NCBI RefSeq assembly: GCF_002261215.1
Contig: NZ_NEVS01000004.1
Span: 3,534,001 to 3,598,000, forward strand
Direction: 5' to 3'
DNA: 64,000 nucleotides
Source: Bordetella genomosp. 11
GTDB taxonomy: Bacteria; Pseudomonadota; Gammaproteobacteria; Burkholderiales; Burkholderiaceae_B
Numbering within the stretch: the first letter of the stretch is position 1; each line of letters starts with the position of its first letter. A program made the translations under genes and the position numbers. This document shows positions 17,040-26,432 of the stretch, one piece after another. The notes beneath the pieces are model-generated. The model saw only the letters and a list, made by a program, of their open reading frames with translations, made no database searches and was not told where the DNA came from.

Positions 17040-18353
17040 ATGACTCCAGCTTATCGCCGATCCCCGATCCGGGCTGCGCTGAGGACCTACGGTTTCGGCC
17101 TGTTGGTGTTGCTGGCAATCCTGCTGGCCGCACGGCCTGCCCACGCCCAGCTGCGCGTGGACATTTCCGGCACGGGCGCCACGCAGTACCCCGTGGCCAT
17201 CGCCGATTTCGCTGGCGATAGCACGCGCGGACACGCCCTGGCGGAGGTCATCCGCGCCGACCTGAACCGCACCGGCCAATTCCGCCTGATCGACGGCTCC
17301 AACGCCGGCCTGACGGTGGACAGCAGCGTCAACTATGACGACTGGCGCGGCAGGGGCGCGGATTTCCTGGCCTATGGCAGCATCAGCCAAACCCCCGACG
17401 GCCGCTACGACATCCGCTACCGCCTGGCCGACACGGTCAAGCGGGGCCAGCTGGACGGCGTCGCGTTTTCAGGCTCCGAACAGGAATTGCGCCGGATCGC
17501 CCACCAGATCGCCGACCGCATCTACGAGAAAATTACGGGAGTGCGCGGCGTGTTTTCGACCCGTATCGCCTATGTCCTGAAGCAGGGCAATACCTATGAG
17601 CTTCAGGTCGCGGACGCGGACGGACAGAATCCGCAGGTCGCCCTGCGGTCGCGCGAGCCGATCATTTCGCCGCGCTGGTCTCCGGACGGCTCGCGCCTGG
17701 CCTATGTGAGCTTCGAATCCGGCAAGCCGGTGGTGTATGTCCATACCCTGGCCACCAGCGCCCGGGTGCCCGTGGCCAACTACAAAGGCAACAACAGTGC
17801 GCCCGCGTGGTCTCCGGACGGCAGCATGCTGGCGATCGTGCTGACCCGCGACGGGTTGTCGCAGATTTACACCATCAGCGCGGATGGTTCCAACCTGCGC
17901 CGGGTTACCCGTTCGCCCGGCATCGACACCGAACCGACCTTTACGCCGGACGGCCGGTCCATCATTTTCACCAGCGACCGCAGCGGCGGCCCGCAGATTT
18001 ACCAGGTGGGATTGGGAGGCGGGGAGCCCCGCCGGCTGACGTTTAACGGTGGTTACAACGTCTCACCCCGTATTTCGCCCGATGGTTCGACCCTCGTGTA
18101 CGTTGCAAGACGCGACGGCGCATTTCGCATCGCTTCGCTAAATCTGTCCAGCGGGAACGAAACTTTGCTGACTAATGGCAACGATGACCAATCTCCCAGT
18201 TTTGCACCGAATGGAATGCAAGTACTATACGCGGCTATCCAGGGCGGACGTAATGTTCTCGCAGTGGTATCGAGCGATGGCCGTGTGCGCCAAACGCTAT
18301 CGGTACTGAACGGACAGATCAACGAACCGACTTGGGGCCCATTTACCCGCTAA
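17040..18353 (+). CDS. tolB: Tol-Pal system periplasmic protein TolB
   Basis: This 437-residue periplasmic protein binds Pal and TolA. A Sec signal peptide with hydrophobic core GLLVLLAILLAA ends near ARPAHAQ (about residue 36). Then comes an N-terminal alpha/beta domain (to about 170) and a six-bladed beta-propeller with repeated SPDGSRLAYVS-type WD40/PD40 units. I start it at the second ATG because AGGAGA lies nine bases before it; an ATG 24 bases upstream lies inside tolA and has no such site. Confidence 0.95.
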   Translation: MTPAYRRSPIRAALRTYGFGLLVLLAILLAARPAHAQLRVDISGTGATQYPVAIADFAGDSTRGHALAEVIRADLNRTGQFRLIDGSNAGLTVDSSVNYDDWRGRGADFLAYGSISQTPDGRYDIRYRLADTVKRGQLDGVAFSGSEQELRRIAHQIADRIYEKITGVRGVFSTRIAYVLKQGNTYELQVADADGQNPQVALRSREPIISPRWSPDGSRLAYVSFESGKPVVYVHTLATSARVPVANYKGNNSAPAWSPDGSMLAIVLTRDGLSQIYTISADGSNLRRVTRSPGIDTEPTFTPDGRSIIFTSDRSGGPQIYQVGLGGGEPRRLTFNGGYNVSPRISPDGSTLVYVARRDGAFRIASLNLSSGNETLLTNGNDDQSPSFAPNGMQVLYAAIQGGRNVLAVVSSDGRVRQTLSVLNGQINEPTWGPFTR

Positions 18354-18388
18354 CACGTGTGACTCACTTACCAAACAAAGGAACCATC

Positions 18389-18886
18389 ATGAAGTCGCGC
18401 ATTGCCAAAAGCCTAACCGTTGCAGCGCTCGTCGCAACTCTAGCCGCTTGCAGCTCCGTCCCGCTCGATGACAAGGCAGGACAGGGATCTGGCACGGCGG
18501 GCACCGCCGGCGGCGGCGCGGGTCCGGTCATGGACCCGTTCAACCCGAGCAGCCCCCTTGCTCAACAGAAGAGCGTCTTCTTCGATTTCGACAGCTACAC
18601 CGTCAGCGATCAGTACAAGTCCCTGGTGCAGATGCACTCGGGCTACCTGACCAGCCACGGTACGCAGAAGGTCCAGATCCAGGGCAACACCGACCCGCGC
18701 GGTAGCTCCGAGTACAACCTGGCCCTGGGTACGCGTCGCGGCAACGCCGTCGCTGACCTGATGAAGCTGAATGGCGTCAATGCCTCGCAAATCGAAGTCA
18801 CGAGCTTCGGCAAGGAACACGCCACCGGTACGGACGAATCCAGCTGGGCGCAGGACCGCCGCGCGGATATCGTCTACCAGCGTTAA
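18389..18886 (+). CDS. pal: Peptidoglycan-associated lipoprotein Pal
   Basis: This 165-residue outer-membrane lipoprotein anchors the outer membrane to peptidoglycan and is the end point of the Tol machine. The signal peptide ends in a lipobox LAAC with lipidated Cys21. A glycine/alanine-rich linker (about 30-45) leads into an OmpA-like domain (about 58-165) with the diaminopimelate-binding signature TDPRGSSEYNLALGTRRGNAV. The start matches the lipoprotein signal peptide, with AAAGGA seven bases upstream. A strong terminator follows the stop. Confidence 0.96.
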   Translation: MKSRIAKSLTVAALVATLAACSSVPLDDKAGQGSGTAGTAGGGAGPVMDPFNPSSPLAQQKSVFFDFDSYTVSDQYKSLVQMHSGYLTSHGTQKVQIQGNTDPRGSSEYNLALGTRRGNAVADLMKLNGVNASQIEVTSFGKEHATGTDESSWAQDRRADIVYQR

Positions 18887-18924
18887 TCCGAACGGCTGAC
18901 AACAGCTGATCTCTTTGCCTTGCA

Positions 18925-18967
18925 ACATGCGTCGGGACGGTCGAAGGGCCGCCCGGCGCATGTTTTT
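18925..18967 (+). terminator. Rho-independent terminator after pal
   Basis: A long stem (outer arms ACATGCG and CGCATGT, inner GC-rich pairing) is followed by five T. It lies between pal and cpoB, so cpoB expression probably depends on read-through or on its own start. Confidence 0.8.
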
Positions 18968-18987
18968 ATCTCGACCCAGGAATTCTC

Positions 18988-19674
18988 ATGAACGATCGAG
19001 CCCCGTCTTTGCGTCTCCTGGTGGCTGCCGCCGGCATCGCCTTCGCCGCCCTCTCCTCACCCGCCCATGCCTTCGCGGACGACGACGCCCGCAAGGCGAT
19101 CCTGGAGCTGCGCCAGCAAATCCAGCAGATGCGGCAGATCGGTGAGAACTCCCGCATGCAGCTGGCGGACCAGATCCAGTCGCTGCAGCAGCAGGTGACC
19201 GAACTGCGCAACCAGATCGAACAAGCCATGCATCAGTCGGTGCCGCGCGCGCCGGCCAATGGCACCCAGTCCGATACGGGCGGCGCGACCGCGGGCGATC
19301 CCCAGGAACAGTCCACCTACGACGGTGCCATCGACCTTTTCCGCAAAGGGCAGTACAAGGAAGCCGCCGATGGGCTGACCGCCTTCCTCGCCCTGTACCC
19401 CAACAGCCAGCTGTCGCCCACGGCGCAGTTCTACCTGGGCAGCAGCAAGTACGCGACCAAGGATTACAAGGGCGCCATCGACCAGCTGCAGAACATGGTC
19501 AAGAGCGCGCCGGACAATCCGCGCGCGCCCGATGCGCTGCTGGTCATCGCCGGCAGCCAGATCGAAATGAACAACCGCGCGGGCGCCAAGGCGACCCTGC
19601 AGCGGATCGTCAAGGACTATCCCGGCACGCCCGCCGCGGACACCGCCAAGAACCGCCTGCAACTGCTGCAATAG
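18988..19674 (+). CDS. cpoB: Cell division coordinator CpoB (YbgF)
   Basis: This 228-residue periplasmic protein ties peptidoglycan synthesis to Tol-driven outer-membrane constriction. A Sec signal peptide (to about residue 30, ALSSPAHAFA) precedes a trimerising coiled coil (about 35-80, rich in Gln and Leu), a short linker and a TPR domain (about 108-228; YDGAIDLFRKGQYKEAADGL begins the first repeat). It is the usual last gene of the tol-pal cluster. The permease gene starts four bases after its stop, which is unusual. Confidence 0.92.
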   Translation: MNDRAPSLRLLVAAAGIAFAALSSPAHAFADDDARKAILELRQQIQQMRQIGENSRMQLADQIQSLQQQVTELRNQIEQAMHQSVPRAPANGTQSDTGGATAGDPQEQSTYDGAIDLFRKGQYKEAADGLTAFLALYPNSQLSPTAQFYLGSSKYATKDYKGAIDQLQNMVKSAPDNPRAPDALLVIAGSQIEMNNRAGAKATLQRIVKDYPGTPAADTAKNRLQLLQ

Positions 19675-19678
19675 CGCG

Positions 19679-20731
19679 ATGGCCGGCGTGGCGGCGCCCG
19701 ATCCGGTCCGGCGGTACCGGGGCATCCTGCGACGGCGCCAGCTTTTGCTTTTCGTCCTGGCCGCGCTGATCGGCTCGGCCATGCTGGCGGACTTCCTCAC
19801 GGGCAGCAGCCCCCTTCCGATTCCCGCCTTGCTCGATGCCCTGCTGCATCCGGGCGAAGCGGCACCGGTCGAACGCGTCATCGTCTGGTCGATACGCCTG
19901 CCCTACGCGCTGGCCGCGGCCCTGGTCGGCATGGCGCTGGGCCTGGCTGGCGCCGAGATGCAAACTGTCCTGAACAATCCGCTGGCCAGCCCGGATACCC
20001 TGGGCGTGTCGTCCGCCGCCGCGTTGGGGGCGTCCGTGGCCATTGTGTTCGGCGCCTGGCTTGCGCCGGGGATAGCGCCGGACTGGTCGATTGCGGCGTT
20101 CGCTTTCGCGTTCGCCGCCGCCGCGGCCTTGCTGCTGGATGCCATGGCGCGCTGGAGCGGGATGCGCGCCAGCGGCGTGGTGCTGTTCGGCATTGCCCTG
20201 GTTTTCCTGTGCAACGCATTGGTTTCGGCCATCCAGTTCGTGGCCAGCGCGCAGGCCTTGCAGAACCTGGTCTTCTGGACGATGGGAAGCCTGGGCCGGA
20301 TAGGCTGGCCGCAAGTGGGCGCGCTGGCGCTGGCACTGGCCGTCGCGATGCCTTTTTCGCTGCGCGCCGCGTGGCGCTTGACGGCGCTGCGCCTGGGCGC
20401 GGAGCGGGCCGCCAGCTTCGGCGTGGACGTGCGGCGCCTGCGCCTGGGCGCGCTGGCGCGCGTCAGCCTGCTCTCCGCGGTGGCCGTCTCGCTGGCGGGG
20501 GTCATCGGTTTCATCGGGTTGGTCGCGCCCCACATCGCCCGCCGCCTGTTCGGCGAGGATCACCGCTTCTATCTCGCCGGCAGCGCGCTGGTCGGGGCGA
20601 TCGTCCTGTCCTTGGCGTCCATCCTCTCGAAATCCCTCGTACCCGGGCTGGTACTGCCGATCGGCATCGTCACTGCCCTGGCCGGGCTGCCGGTCTTCCT
20701 GGCCGTCGTGCTGCGGCGGCAGCTGCCATGA
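19679..20731 (+). CDS. FecCD-family ABC transporter permease
   Basis: This 350-residue inner-membrane permease of the BtuC/FecCD type forms the channel for ferric siderophore, haem or cobalamin import. About nine or ten helices are visible, with the family signatures GAEMQTVLNNPLASPDTLGVSSAAALGA and GFIGLVAPHIARRLFGEDHR. The start codon lies four bases past cpoB and the stop overlaps the ATPase start as ATGA. Only one permease gene and one ATPase gene are present; no periplasmic binding protein or TonB-dependent receptor lies in the window. The substrate is undetermined, though iron chelates are the usual load. Confidence 0.85.
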   Translation: MAGVAAPDPVRRYRGILRRRQLLLFVLAALIGSAMLADFLTGSSPLPIPALLDALLHPGEAAPVERVIVWSIRLPYALAAALVGMALGLAGAEMQTVLNNPLASPDTLGVSSAAALGASVAIVFGAWLAPGIAPDWSIAAFAFAFAAAAALLLDAMARWSGMRASGVVLFGIALVFLCNALVSAIQFVASAQALQNLVFWTMGSLGRIGWPQVGALALALAVAMPFSLRAAWRLTALRLGAERAASFGVDVRRLRLGALARVSLLSAVAVSLAGVIGFIGLVAPHIARRLFGEDHRFYLAGSALVGAIVLSLASILSKSLVPGLVLPIGIVTALAGLPVFLAVVLRRQLP

Positions 20732-21564
20732 CCCGCGAACCGTCCGGCACTGTACCCCCCACACCGGATGCCGGACTGGCGGTCTCGGCGATGCGCGCCG
20801 GGTATGGCGGGCGAGACGTCTTCGCGGCCCTGTCGCTGCAAGGGCTGCGGGCCGGCGAAGTCGCCGCGGTCTTGGGTCCCAATGGCTGCGGCAAATCCAC
20901 TCTGCTGAAAACCGTGGCGGGGCTGATGCCCCTGCGCGGCGGCACGATCGCATTGGCGGGGCAAGACCTGGCGACGCTGCCGCCGGCGGAACGATCGACG
21001 CTGGTGGCCTACATGCCCCAGGACCTGCCCGCGGCCGTGCACCTGCGCGTACTGGAAGCGGTCGTGGCCGCCGACCGCGCACACGCCGCACGAAGCAACG
21101 GCGGCGACCATGCCGGCCGCGCGCATGCGCTATTGGAGCGGCTTGGCATCGCGCACCTGGCCCTGTGCTACCTGGACGAGCTGTCCGGCGGACAGCGACA
21201 ATTGGCCGGCCTGGCGCTGGCGCTGGTACGCAAACCGCGCGTCCTGCTGCTGGACGAACCCTTGTCCGCCCTCGACCTGCGCCACCAGTTCGAGGTCATG
21301 GCGCTGCTGACGCGCGAAACCCGGGCGCGGTCGCTGATCACGCTGATGGCGGTACACGATCTGAACATCGCCCTGCGGCACACCGATCGGGCCGTGCTGC
21401 TGCGTGCCGGCGCGCTGGCCGCCGAAGGTCCGCCGGCGGAGGTGATCAGGCCCGATACGTTGGCCGCGGTGTACGGCGTGCGAGGCCGGGTGGCGCGGTG
21501 CGACGAGGGCTGGCCTTACGTAATGATCGATGGCGTGCTGGACCAGACCGTACGGCAGCCCTAG
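20728..21564 (+). CDS. ABC transporter ATPase of the FecE/FepC type
   Basis: This 278-residue nucleotide-binding subunit shows Walker A (GPNGCGKST), a Q-loop around YMPQDL, the signature LSGGQRQLAGLALAL, Walker B (VLLLDEPLSALDL) and the switch histidine in AVHDLNIAL. The spacing and C-terminal part match the iron-siderophore/cobalamin importer branch. It overlaps the permease stop by four bases and ends against the converging tssM, the two stop codons overlapping, so nothing separates it from the secretion cluster. Confidence 0.87.
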   Translation: MTREPSGTVPPTPDAGLAVSAMRAGYGGRDVFAALSLQGLRAGEVAAVLGPNGCGKSTLLKTVAGLMPLRGGTIALAGQDLATLPPAERSTLVAYMPQDLPAAVHLRVLEAVVAADRAHAARSNGGDHAGRAHALLERLGIAHLALCYLDELSGGQRQLAGLALALVRKPRVLLLDEPLSALDLRHQFEVMALLTRETRARSLITLMAVHDLNIALRHTDRAVLLRAGALAAEGPPAEVIRPDTLAAVYGVRGRVARCDEGWPYVMIDGVLDQTVRQP

Positions 21565-24500
21565 CGTCCCGCGCCGACGCCGCTTGCCGGGTCCGCCGGC
21601 AGTTGGCGCGGGGGCGGCGGCGGCTTCGCCGCGGGACCGACGGTCAGCAGCCGATCCAGGCAGCGGAAGCGATGCAACGCCGTCAAGGCGAAGGGATTGA
21701 TGACGCTGCCCGCGTCCAGCTGCAGCGACGCGCGTTTGCCCGACAGATCGAAATCGAGTTTGAAGCGATCGCTTCGGACCGCCTGCAAGGTTCCCATGTC
21801 CAGCAGGCGGAACAGCGCCCATGGGCCGCTTACGCTATGTCCGTTGCGGCCCTCGGGATCCGCGGGCTCGTAGTCGATGCGCCCGGACTGCGCGCCGCCG
21901 CCCGGCCATGCGAACCCGGTCGGAATGGCCGGACCGTGCGAATACCTTAGCGTCTGGGCCCCCAGGGTCAGATTGAATTGCGTGAAATACGGATCCAGGA
22001 ATATCGGCGACAGCTGGAAATGGATCAACATCGTCTTGCCGCCGTCGGGAAAAAACGCCTGGCGTATCGTCGCCGCGTCCTGGAAGACCTGCAGCGCGGT
22101 GCGCGAGAAACCCAGCCGCGCGGCATTCGGCCGCCAGCGCCACGGGTTGGCGCTCATGTCGACGTAGTTCAACAGATTGGCGTGGAAGAAGGCGTCCAGC
22201 AGGCCTCCGGGCGCGAACAGGCGATTGAAATCGTCCTGCGTCATATCCTGGCCGGACTGCGGATTGACCGGATAACGGTTATCGACCGCGGCATGGCAGA
22301 ACGGCGCGACGTCGGCGCGCCACAGTTCGTCGATGCGGCGGCGCACGTCATCCAGCGCCACCGCCTTTCCATCGTTGGCCAGCTGCTGCAACATGTCCCG
22401 CACCGGCGCCGGCTGGCCCTCGGCGGCATCCTGCAGGGATGCGAGCGCCTCCGCGGGCGGCGGCGCCAGCCCATGCTGGCGGGCGGCATCCACCGCGTCC
22501 AGGAACTGCGCGGCGCTTTCGATGGCGCCCTGGATCCTGACGATGGGCGGAACGCCGCCATCCTGCGCGAGGAACAACTGGTGCAGCGGGTCGAAATGGC
22601 GGTCCACGGGCGTGTCCGGGTCGCCCTTGGCGGCCAGCGTGGTCTGCGCGACCACGCCCTGGAGGAAACGCCTCAAGGGGGAATCCGCGCCCGCGAGTAC
22701 GTGCATCTCGGCGGCGCCGTCGCGGGCGTCGGCTGGCAAGGGACCCACGCGCGTGTCGCTCAGCAACGCATCCCATGCCCAGATGTAATGCGAGAAATAG
22801 TCCCTGTCGAGCGTATCGCGCAGACGGACGGCGTCCGCTGGGGAGCTCGCCTGCCCCAGCACCCAGCCGTCTCTTTCGGTATCGGCGATCAGCTGGTCGC
22901 GCATGGCCTCGTAAAGGCGGTAGCCCGCGAGGGTGTACGCGCCGGGCACCCCCTCCGACAATGGCTGTCCGCTCGGACGGCGCAACACCAGGGGCGTGTT
23001 CATTCCTTCCAGGAGCGCCACCGACAGGGCTTGCGGCACCGCTTCGGACAGATCGGACTCCAGCATGTCGTATACGCGGTCCGCCAGCGGCCGCGCGGTC
23101 AGTTCGGCGCGCATGCGCGCCACCACGGCGGCGTCCATCGGCAAGGCGGCATCGAAATCGGGGGCCTCGAACAAATCCTTTACATAGGCCAGCATATCGG
23201 CGCGCCGCGCATCCGTCAGCGGCAGGAGCTCGATATCGCGCATCGTCCATGCCATGACGGCGCCGGCATCGTAGTGCTCCGGATCGCTCAACATCAGGTA
23301 GGTCCGCAGGGCGCGAAACCGCGGCATGTCGCCGCGCGCGGTATTGGTCATCGCCTGGCGTGCGCGGGCCTGGACGAAACGCAGCAGGGTCTGCCGCAGC
23401 AGCGCGTGATATTCGGCATGCGCCGTGTCGGCCAGCGTATCGCCCTGGTACAGGCCGGCGCCGTGCAGCACGATGGCATCGACGATGGAAGACTCCGGCG
23501 GAAGCACCGGCCGGCTGGCGGCATCCAGCAGGGCCAGCATCCGGGGCAGTTCGGCGCCGCGCCCGTGAGCGGTCACGCCGGCCGCGAGCGCGGCAAGCTT
23601 GGTCGTGTCGCCGTGCACCTTCTGGATCAAGGCGCGGTTACGCTGATATCCGGCCGCCAGCATCGCGCCGGCAATGACCACCGCGAGAACCAGGGCGGCC
23701 GGCCACAGATAGCGCGAGGCGCGCCGCCGCATATCCGCCGCGGCCCGGTCGGCAAGTCCGCGCTCCTGGAACACCACATCGCGCAGCAGGCCAGTGATGA
23801 AGTAACCGTGGGCATGGGCGGTACCCCGTTGCCGCGACGGCGCGGCATCGCGGACGAACGCGGCGACGGCACTCGAGGAAACGGCCCGGACATCGCCATC
23901 CTGCGCGGCGCTGGTGAAATACACCCCGCGCAGCCAGGACGCCTCCGCGTGGAACGAACGCGCGAACACATGTCCCAGCCATGCCCCCAGGGGTTCGCCC
24001 ATGGCTTCGAACTGAGTGGGAAACCCATAGATCGCGCCCGCCTGCACGTCGTCGCCGGCGGTCGCCGTCAGATACACGACGCGATCCTGCAGACGGCGCA
24101 CCAGCGTCGCGAATTCGTTCTCGAATGCGGCCAGTGCCGCCCCGTTGCCTTGACCGGTCGAATCGGCGAACGTCACCCCCCACACCTGTTCCGCCGCGGC
24201 ACGGTCCAGGTGGGCGAAAAACGCTTCGAAGCCGGCCAGGCGATCGCATTGCGCGACGACGACATACACGGGATACGGCGCCCTGAAGCGCCGCTGCATA
24301 TCGCGCAGGCGGGCGCGGGCATCCTGCGCGCGCGCCAACGCCAACTGCTCGCCACCCAGCAGATCCTGTACGTTGAGAACGACGATGACACCGTTGACGG
24401 GACAAAACCGGCGCGCCTGCCACGTCCGTTTGAGCAGGCGCTGCCAGACGGCGTGTGCGAAACCGACGCCGCCTTCGGCGGCTACCAAAGCACCGCCCGT

Positions 24501-25046
24501 CTCTATCAGCAGGGCGTGGTTACCCAGCCAGAACCGGCAAGGATCGCCCGCCTGCCACTGGGAATCGTCGCCGGGCTCCGACATTCCCAGGCGCGAGGAT
24601 GCCAGCAGCAGGCTCTTGCCGCTGCCCGCATCGCCCAGGGCGACATACCACGGCAGGCGGTAAAGGCTGTGCCGGCCCAGCCGCCATGCCGGGCCATCCT
24701 TGCGCAGCACGCGTCGCACCGCCCTGAAAAGCATGTCGAGCCTGTCCCGCGCGGCCACCAGGGGACCGTCGTCGTACTGGGGGGCGGCGGGCTCGGGCGG
24801 CGCGGGCTCCCAGCTGATGCGCACGCGGTCCAGGCGGCGCACCAAAACCATCAGGCCATGCGCGAAAACCCACAGCAGGCACAAGGCCAGTGTCAGCCAG
24901 GCACGCGCCGCCGGCGTCGCGAAAGGCGCATGCCCCGCATAGGAAAAGCGCGGCGATTGGTGCACGATGAACCCGATGCCCAGTAGCACCACCAAGGCCA
25001 TCAGGAAGCGGCGGAATGTCAACCCGCCGAAGATTCTTTTGAGCAT
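21561..25046 (-). CDS. tssM: Type VI secretion membrane protein TssM (IcmF)
   Basis: This 1161-residue inner-membrane protein spans the envelope and, with TssL and TssJ, forms the trans-envelope complex that docks the tail. Two N-terminal membrane helices (about 14-31 and 49-70) are followed by a cytoplasmic GTPase-like domain with an intact Walker A, GDAGSGKS at 138-145. A third membrane helix lies near 445-465. The large periplasmic part ends in the VasK/IcmF C-terminal domain that contacts TssJ. The tail is proline-rich (PPPPPRQLP). It is the last gene of the leftward operon, 60 bases after tssL. Confidence 0.95.
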   Translation of the reverse strand: MLKRIFGGLTFRRFLMALVVLLGIGFIVHQSPRFSYAGHAPFATPAARAWLTLALCLLWVFAHGLMVLVRRLDRVRISWEPAPPEPAAPQYDDGPLVAARDRLDMLFRAVRRVLRKDGPAWRLGRHSLYRLPWYVALGDAGSGKSLLLASSRLGMSEPGDDSQWQAGDPCRFWLGNHALLIETGGALVAAEGGVGFAHAVWQRLLKRTWQARRFCPVNGVIVVLNVQDLLGGEQLALARAQDARARLRDMQRRFRAPYPVYVVVAQCDRLAGFEAFFAHLDRAAAEQVWGVTFADSTGQGNGAALAAFENEFATLVRRLQDRVVYLTATAGDDVQAGAIYGFPTQFEAMGEPLGAWLGHVFARSFHAEASWLRGVYFTSAAQDGDVRAVSSSAVAAFVRDAAPSRQRGTAHAHGYFITGLLRDVVFQERGLADRAAADMRRRASRYLWPAALVLAVVIAGAMLAAGYQRNRALIQKVHGDTTKLAALAAGVTAHGRGAELPRMLALLDAASRPVLPPESSIVDAIVLHGAGLYQGDTLADTAHAEYHALLRQTLLRFVQARARQAMTNTARGDMPRFRALRTYLMLSDPEHYDAGAVMAWTMRDIELLPLTDARRADMLAYVKDLFEAPDFDAALPMDAAVVARMRAELTARPLADRVYDMLESDLSEAVPQALSVALLEGMNTPLVLRRPSGQPLSEGVPGAYTLAGYRLYEAMRDQLIADTERDGWVLGQASSPADAVRLRDTLDRDYFSHYIWAWDALLSDTRVGPLPADARDGAAEMHVLAGADSPLRRFLQGVVAQTTLAAKGDPDTPVDRHFDPLHQLFLAQDGGVPPIVRIQGAIESAAQFLDAVDAARQHGLAPPPAEALASLQDAAEGQPAPVRDMLQQLANDGKAVALDDVRRRIDELWRADVAPFCHAAVDNRYPVNPQSGQDMTQDDFNRLFAPGGLLDAFFHANLLNYVDMSANPWRWRPNAARLGFSRTALQVFQDAATIRQAFFPDGGKTMLIHFQLSPIFLDPYFTQFNLTLGAQTLRYSHGPAIPTGFAWPGGGAQSGRIDYEPADPEGRNGHSVSGPWALFRLLDMGTLQAVRSDRFKLDFDLSGKRASLQLDAGSVINPFALTALHRFRCLDRLLTVGPAAKPPPPPRQLPADPASGVGAGR

Positions 25047-25106
25047 AAAGCGCGTTCTCGAAATGAGGATCCGGGCCCTGGGGCCACGATGGCGACGGAC
25101 GCGGCG

Positions 25107-26432
25107 CTACGGGGTGGCGCCGGGCGCCAGTACGGTGATCACCACGCGCCGGTTGCGGGCCTGTCCCGCGGGCGTGTCGTTGGAAGCGACGGGCTGGCTG
25201 CTGCCGCTTCCCTGCGCCAGGAACCGCGCGGGCGTGTCCGTCTCCTGGCGCAGGAGTTCGACGACCTGCGTGGCGCGCGCCAGCGACAGCGCCCAGTTCG
25301 AAGGGGCCCCGGGCGCGGGCCGCTGGTCATCCGTGTGTCCCACCACGACGACCTGCCCGGGAACGCCGCGCAGCGCGTCACCGATCCGGCGTATCAGGGG
25401 AAGATCGGCGGGAGCTACCCGCGCGCTGCCGGAAGCGAACAGCCCGTCGGTATTCAGGGTGAGAACGACGCGGTCGGAACGGCGATCGATACGTACCCGT
25501 TGTGCCGCGATGTCGGCGGCCAGGACCTGATCGAGCTGGGGAGCGAAAGGCATGGGCGCGGCGGCCGGCTGCGGGCGCGGCGGCGCAACGGCGGGCGGCG
25601 GTGCCGGAGCACGAATGGGTGCGGTGACCCGCACGGCCTCGCGCGCCAATGCGACCGCATCCGCGTGTTGCCGCAGGCGCAGATTCAGCCATCCGTGCAG
25701 CGAGACCAGCGCAAGGATCACCCCCGCCACCACCCACCCCAGCGGCCGCAATATGAACGGGCCGCGCGGCGGCACCCGTTCGCCCCGCCAGCGCGGCGAC
25801 AGGGCGGCCTCCGGGGCGCCGCGCACCTGGCGGATCAGGCCCCGCAATTTGTGTCGCACCTGTCCGAGCGAGGCGATACCCTGCGGCGACAGCCGATAGC
25901 GGCCCTGCATGCCGAGCGCCAATATCACCGACAGCAATTCCAGCGCATCGATGTTGGCCGCCGGATCGCGCGACAGCTCGTGCAGGATGGTAAAGAAACG
26001 TTCGCCGCCGGACGATTCGCCATGGAAGATGACAAGGAGGCTGCGCGCCGACCATGCCTCGCCTCCCCATGGGGTGGCGGCGATGGCCTCGTCCACATAG
26101 GTGCAGAGGCAATAACGGGCGGCCGCGACGACATCCGTGGGAAAGTGCGCGCAGGCGTCCACGAACGCGCGCACCATGGCGACCAGCCGGGTCCGCAATT
26201 CCTCCAGCGCCAAGGGTGGCGGGTGCCGGCCCTGGCGCAGCAGCATGCCGATTTCCAGCAAGGGATGCGCCGCCCCGACCAGCGGATTGAGGGCATGGCG
26301 CGGCAGGAACACCGGTACGCCGCATGGGGCGAACGCCGGCGTGGACGGCGGGCCCTCACCGATGATGGCCAAAGGCGCCGTGGCGCCCGGCGGCCCGCCG
26401 TCCGGACTCGGCGAGTAGTCGACTATCTTCAT
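25107..26432 (-). CDS. tssL: Type VI secretion protein TssL with OmpA domain
   Basis: This 441-residue protein joins a cytoplasmic DotU/IcmH domain (about 45-225, with NPLVGAAHPLLEIG near its start and CTYVDEAIAATPWG) to a membrane helix (about 232-250) and a periplasmic OmpA-like domain (about 300-435). The last holds VVVVGHTDDQRP and NWALSLARATQVVELL and should bind peptidoglycan; this is the 'extended' TssL form. A proline-rich spacer (about 270-295) precedes the OmpA part. Its ATG overlaps the tssK stop by four bases. Confidence 0.94.
   Translation of the reverse strand: MKIVDYSPSPDGGPPGATAPLAIIGEGPPSTPAFAPCGVPVFLPRHALNPLVGAAHPLLEIGMLLRQGRHPPPLALEELRTRLVAMVRAFVDACAHFPTDVVAAARYCLCTYVDEAIAATPWGGEAWSARSLLVIFHGESSGGERFFTILHELSRDPAANIDALELLSVILALGMQGRYRLSPQGIASLGQVRHKLRGLIRQVRGAPEAALSPRWRGERVPPRGPFILRPLGWVVAGVILALVSLHGWLNLRLRQHADAVALAREAVRVTAPIRAPAPPPAVAPPRPQPAAAPMPFAPQLDQVLAADIAAQRVRIDRRSDRVVLTLNTDGLFASGSARVAPADLPLIRRIGDALRGVPGQVVVVGHTDDQRPAPGAPSNWALSLARATQVVELLRQETDTPARFLAQGSGSSQPVASNDTPAGQARNRRVVITVLAPGATP

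Noticed and set aside
21978..24986. A plus-strand frame of about 1000 codons opposite tssM
   Set aside because: Its translation has no family pattern and is rich in Arg, Gln, His and Ala, as expected of the complement of a high-GC gene; tssM is unmistakable on the other strand.
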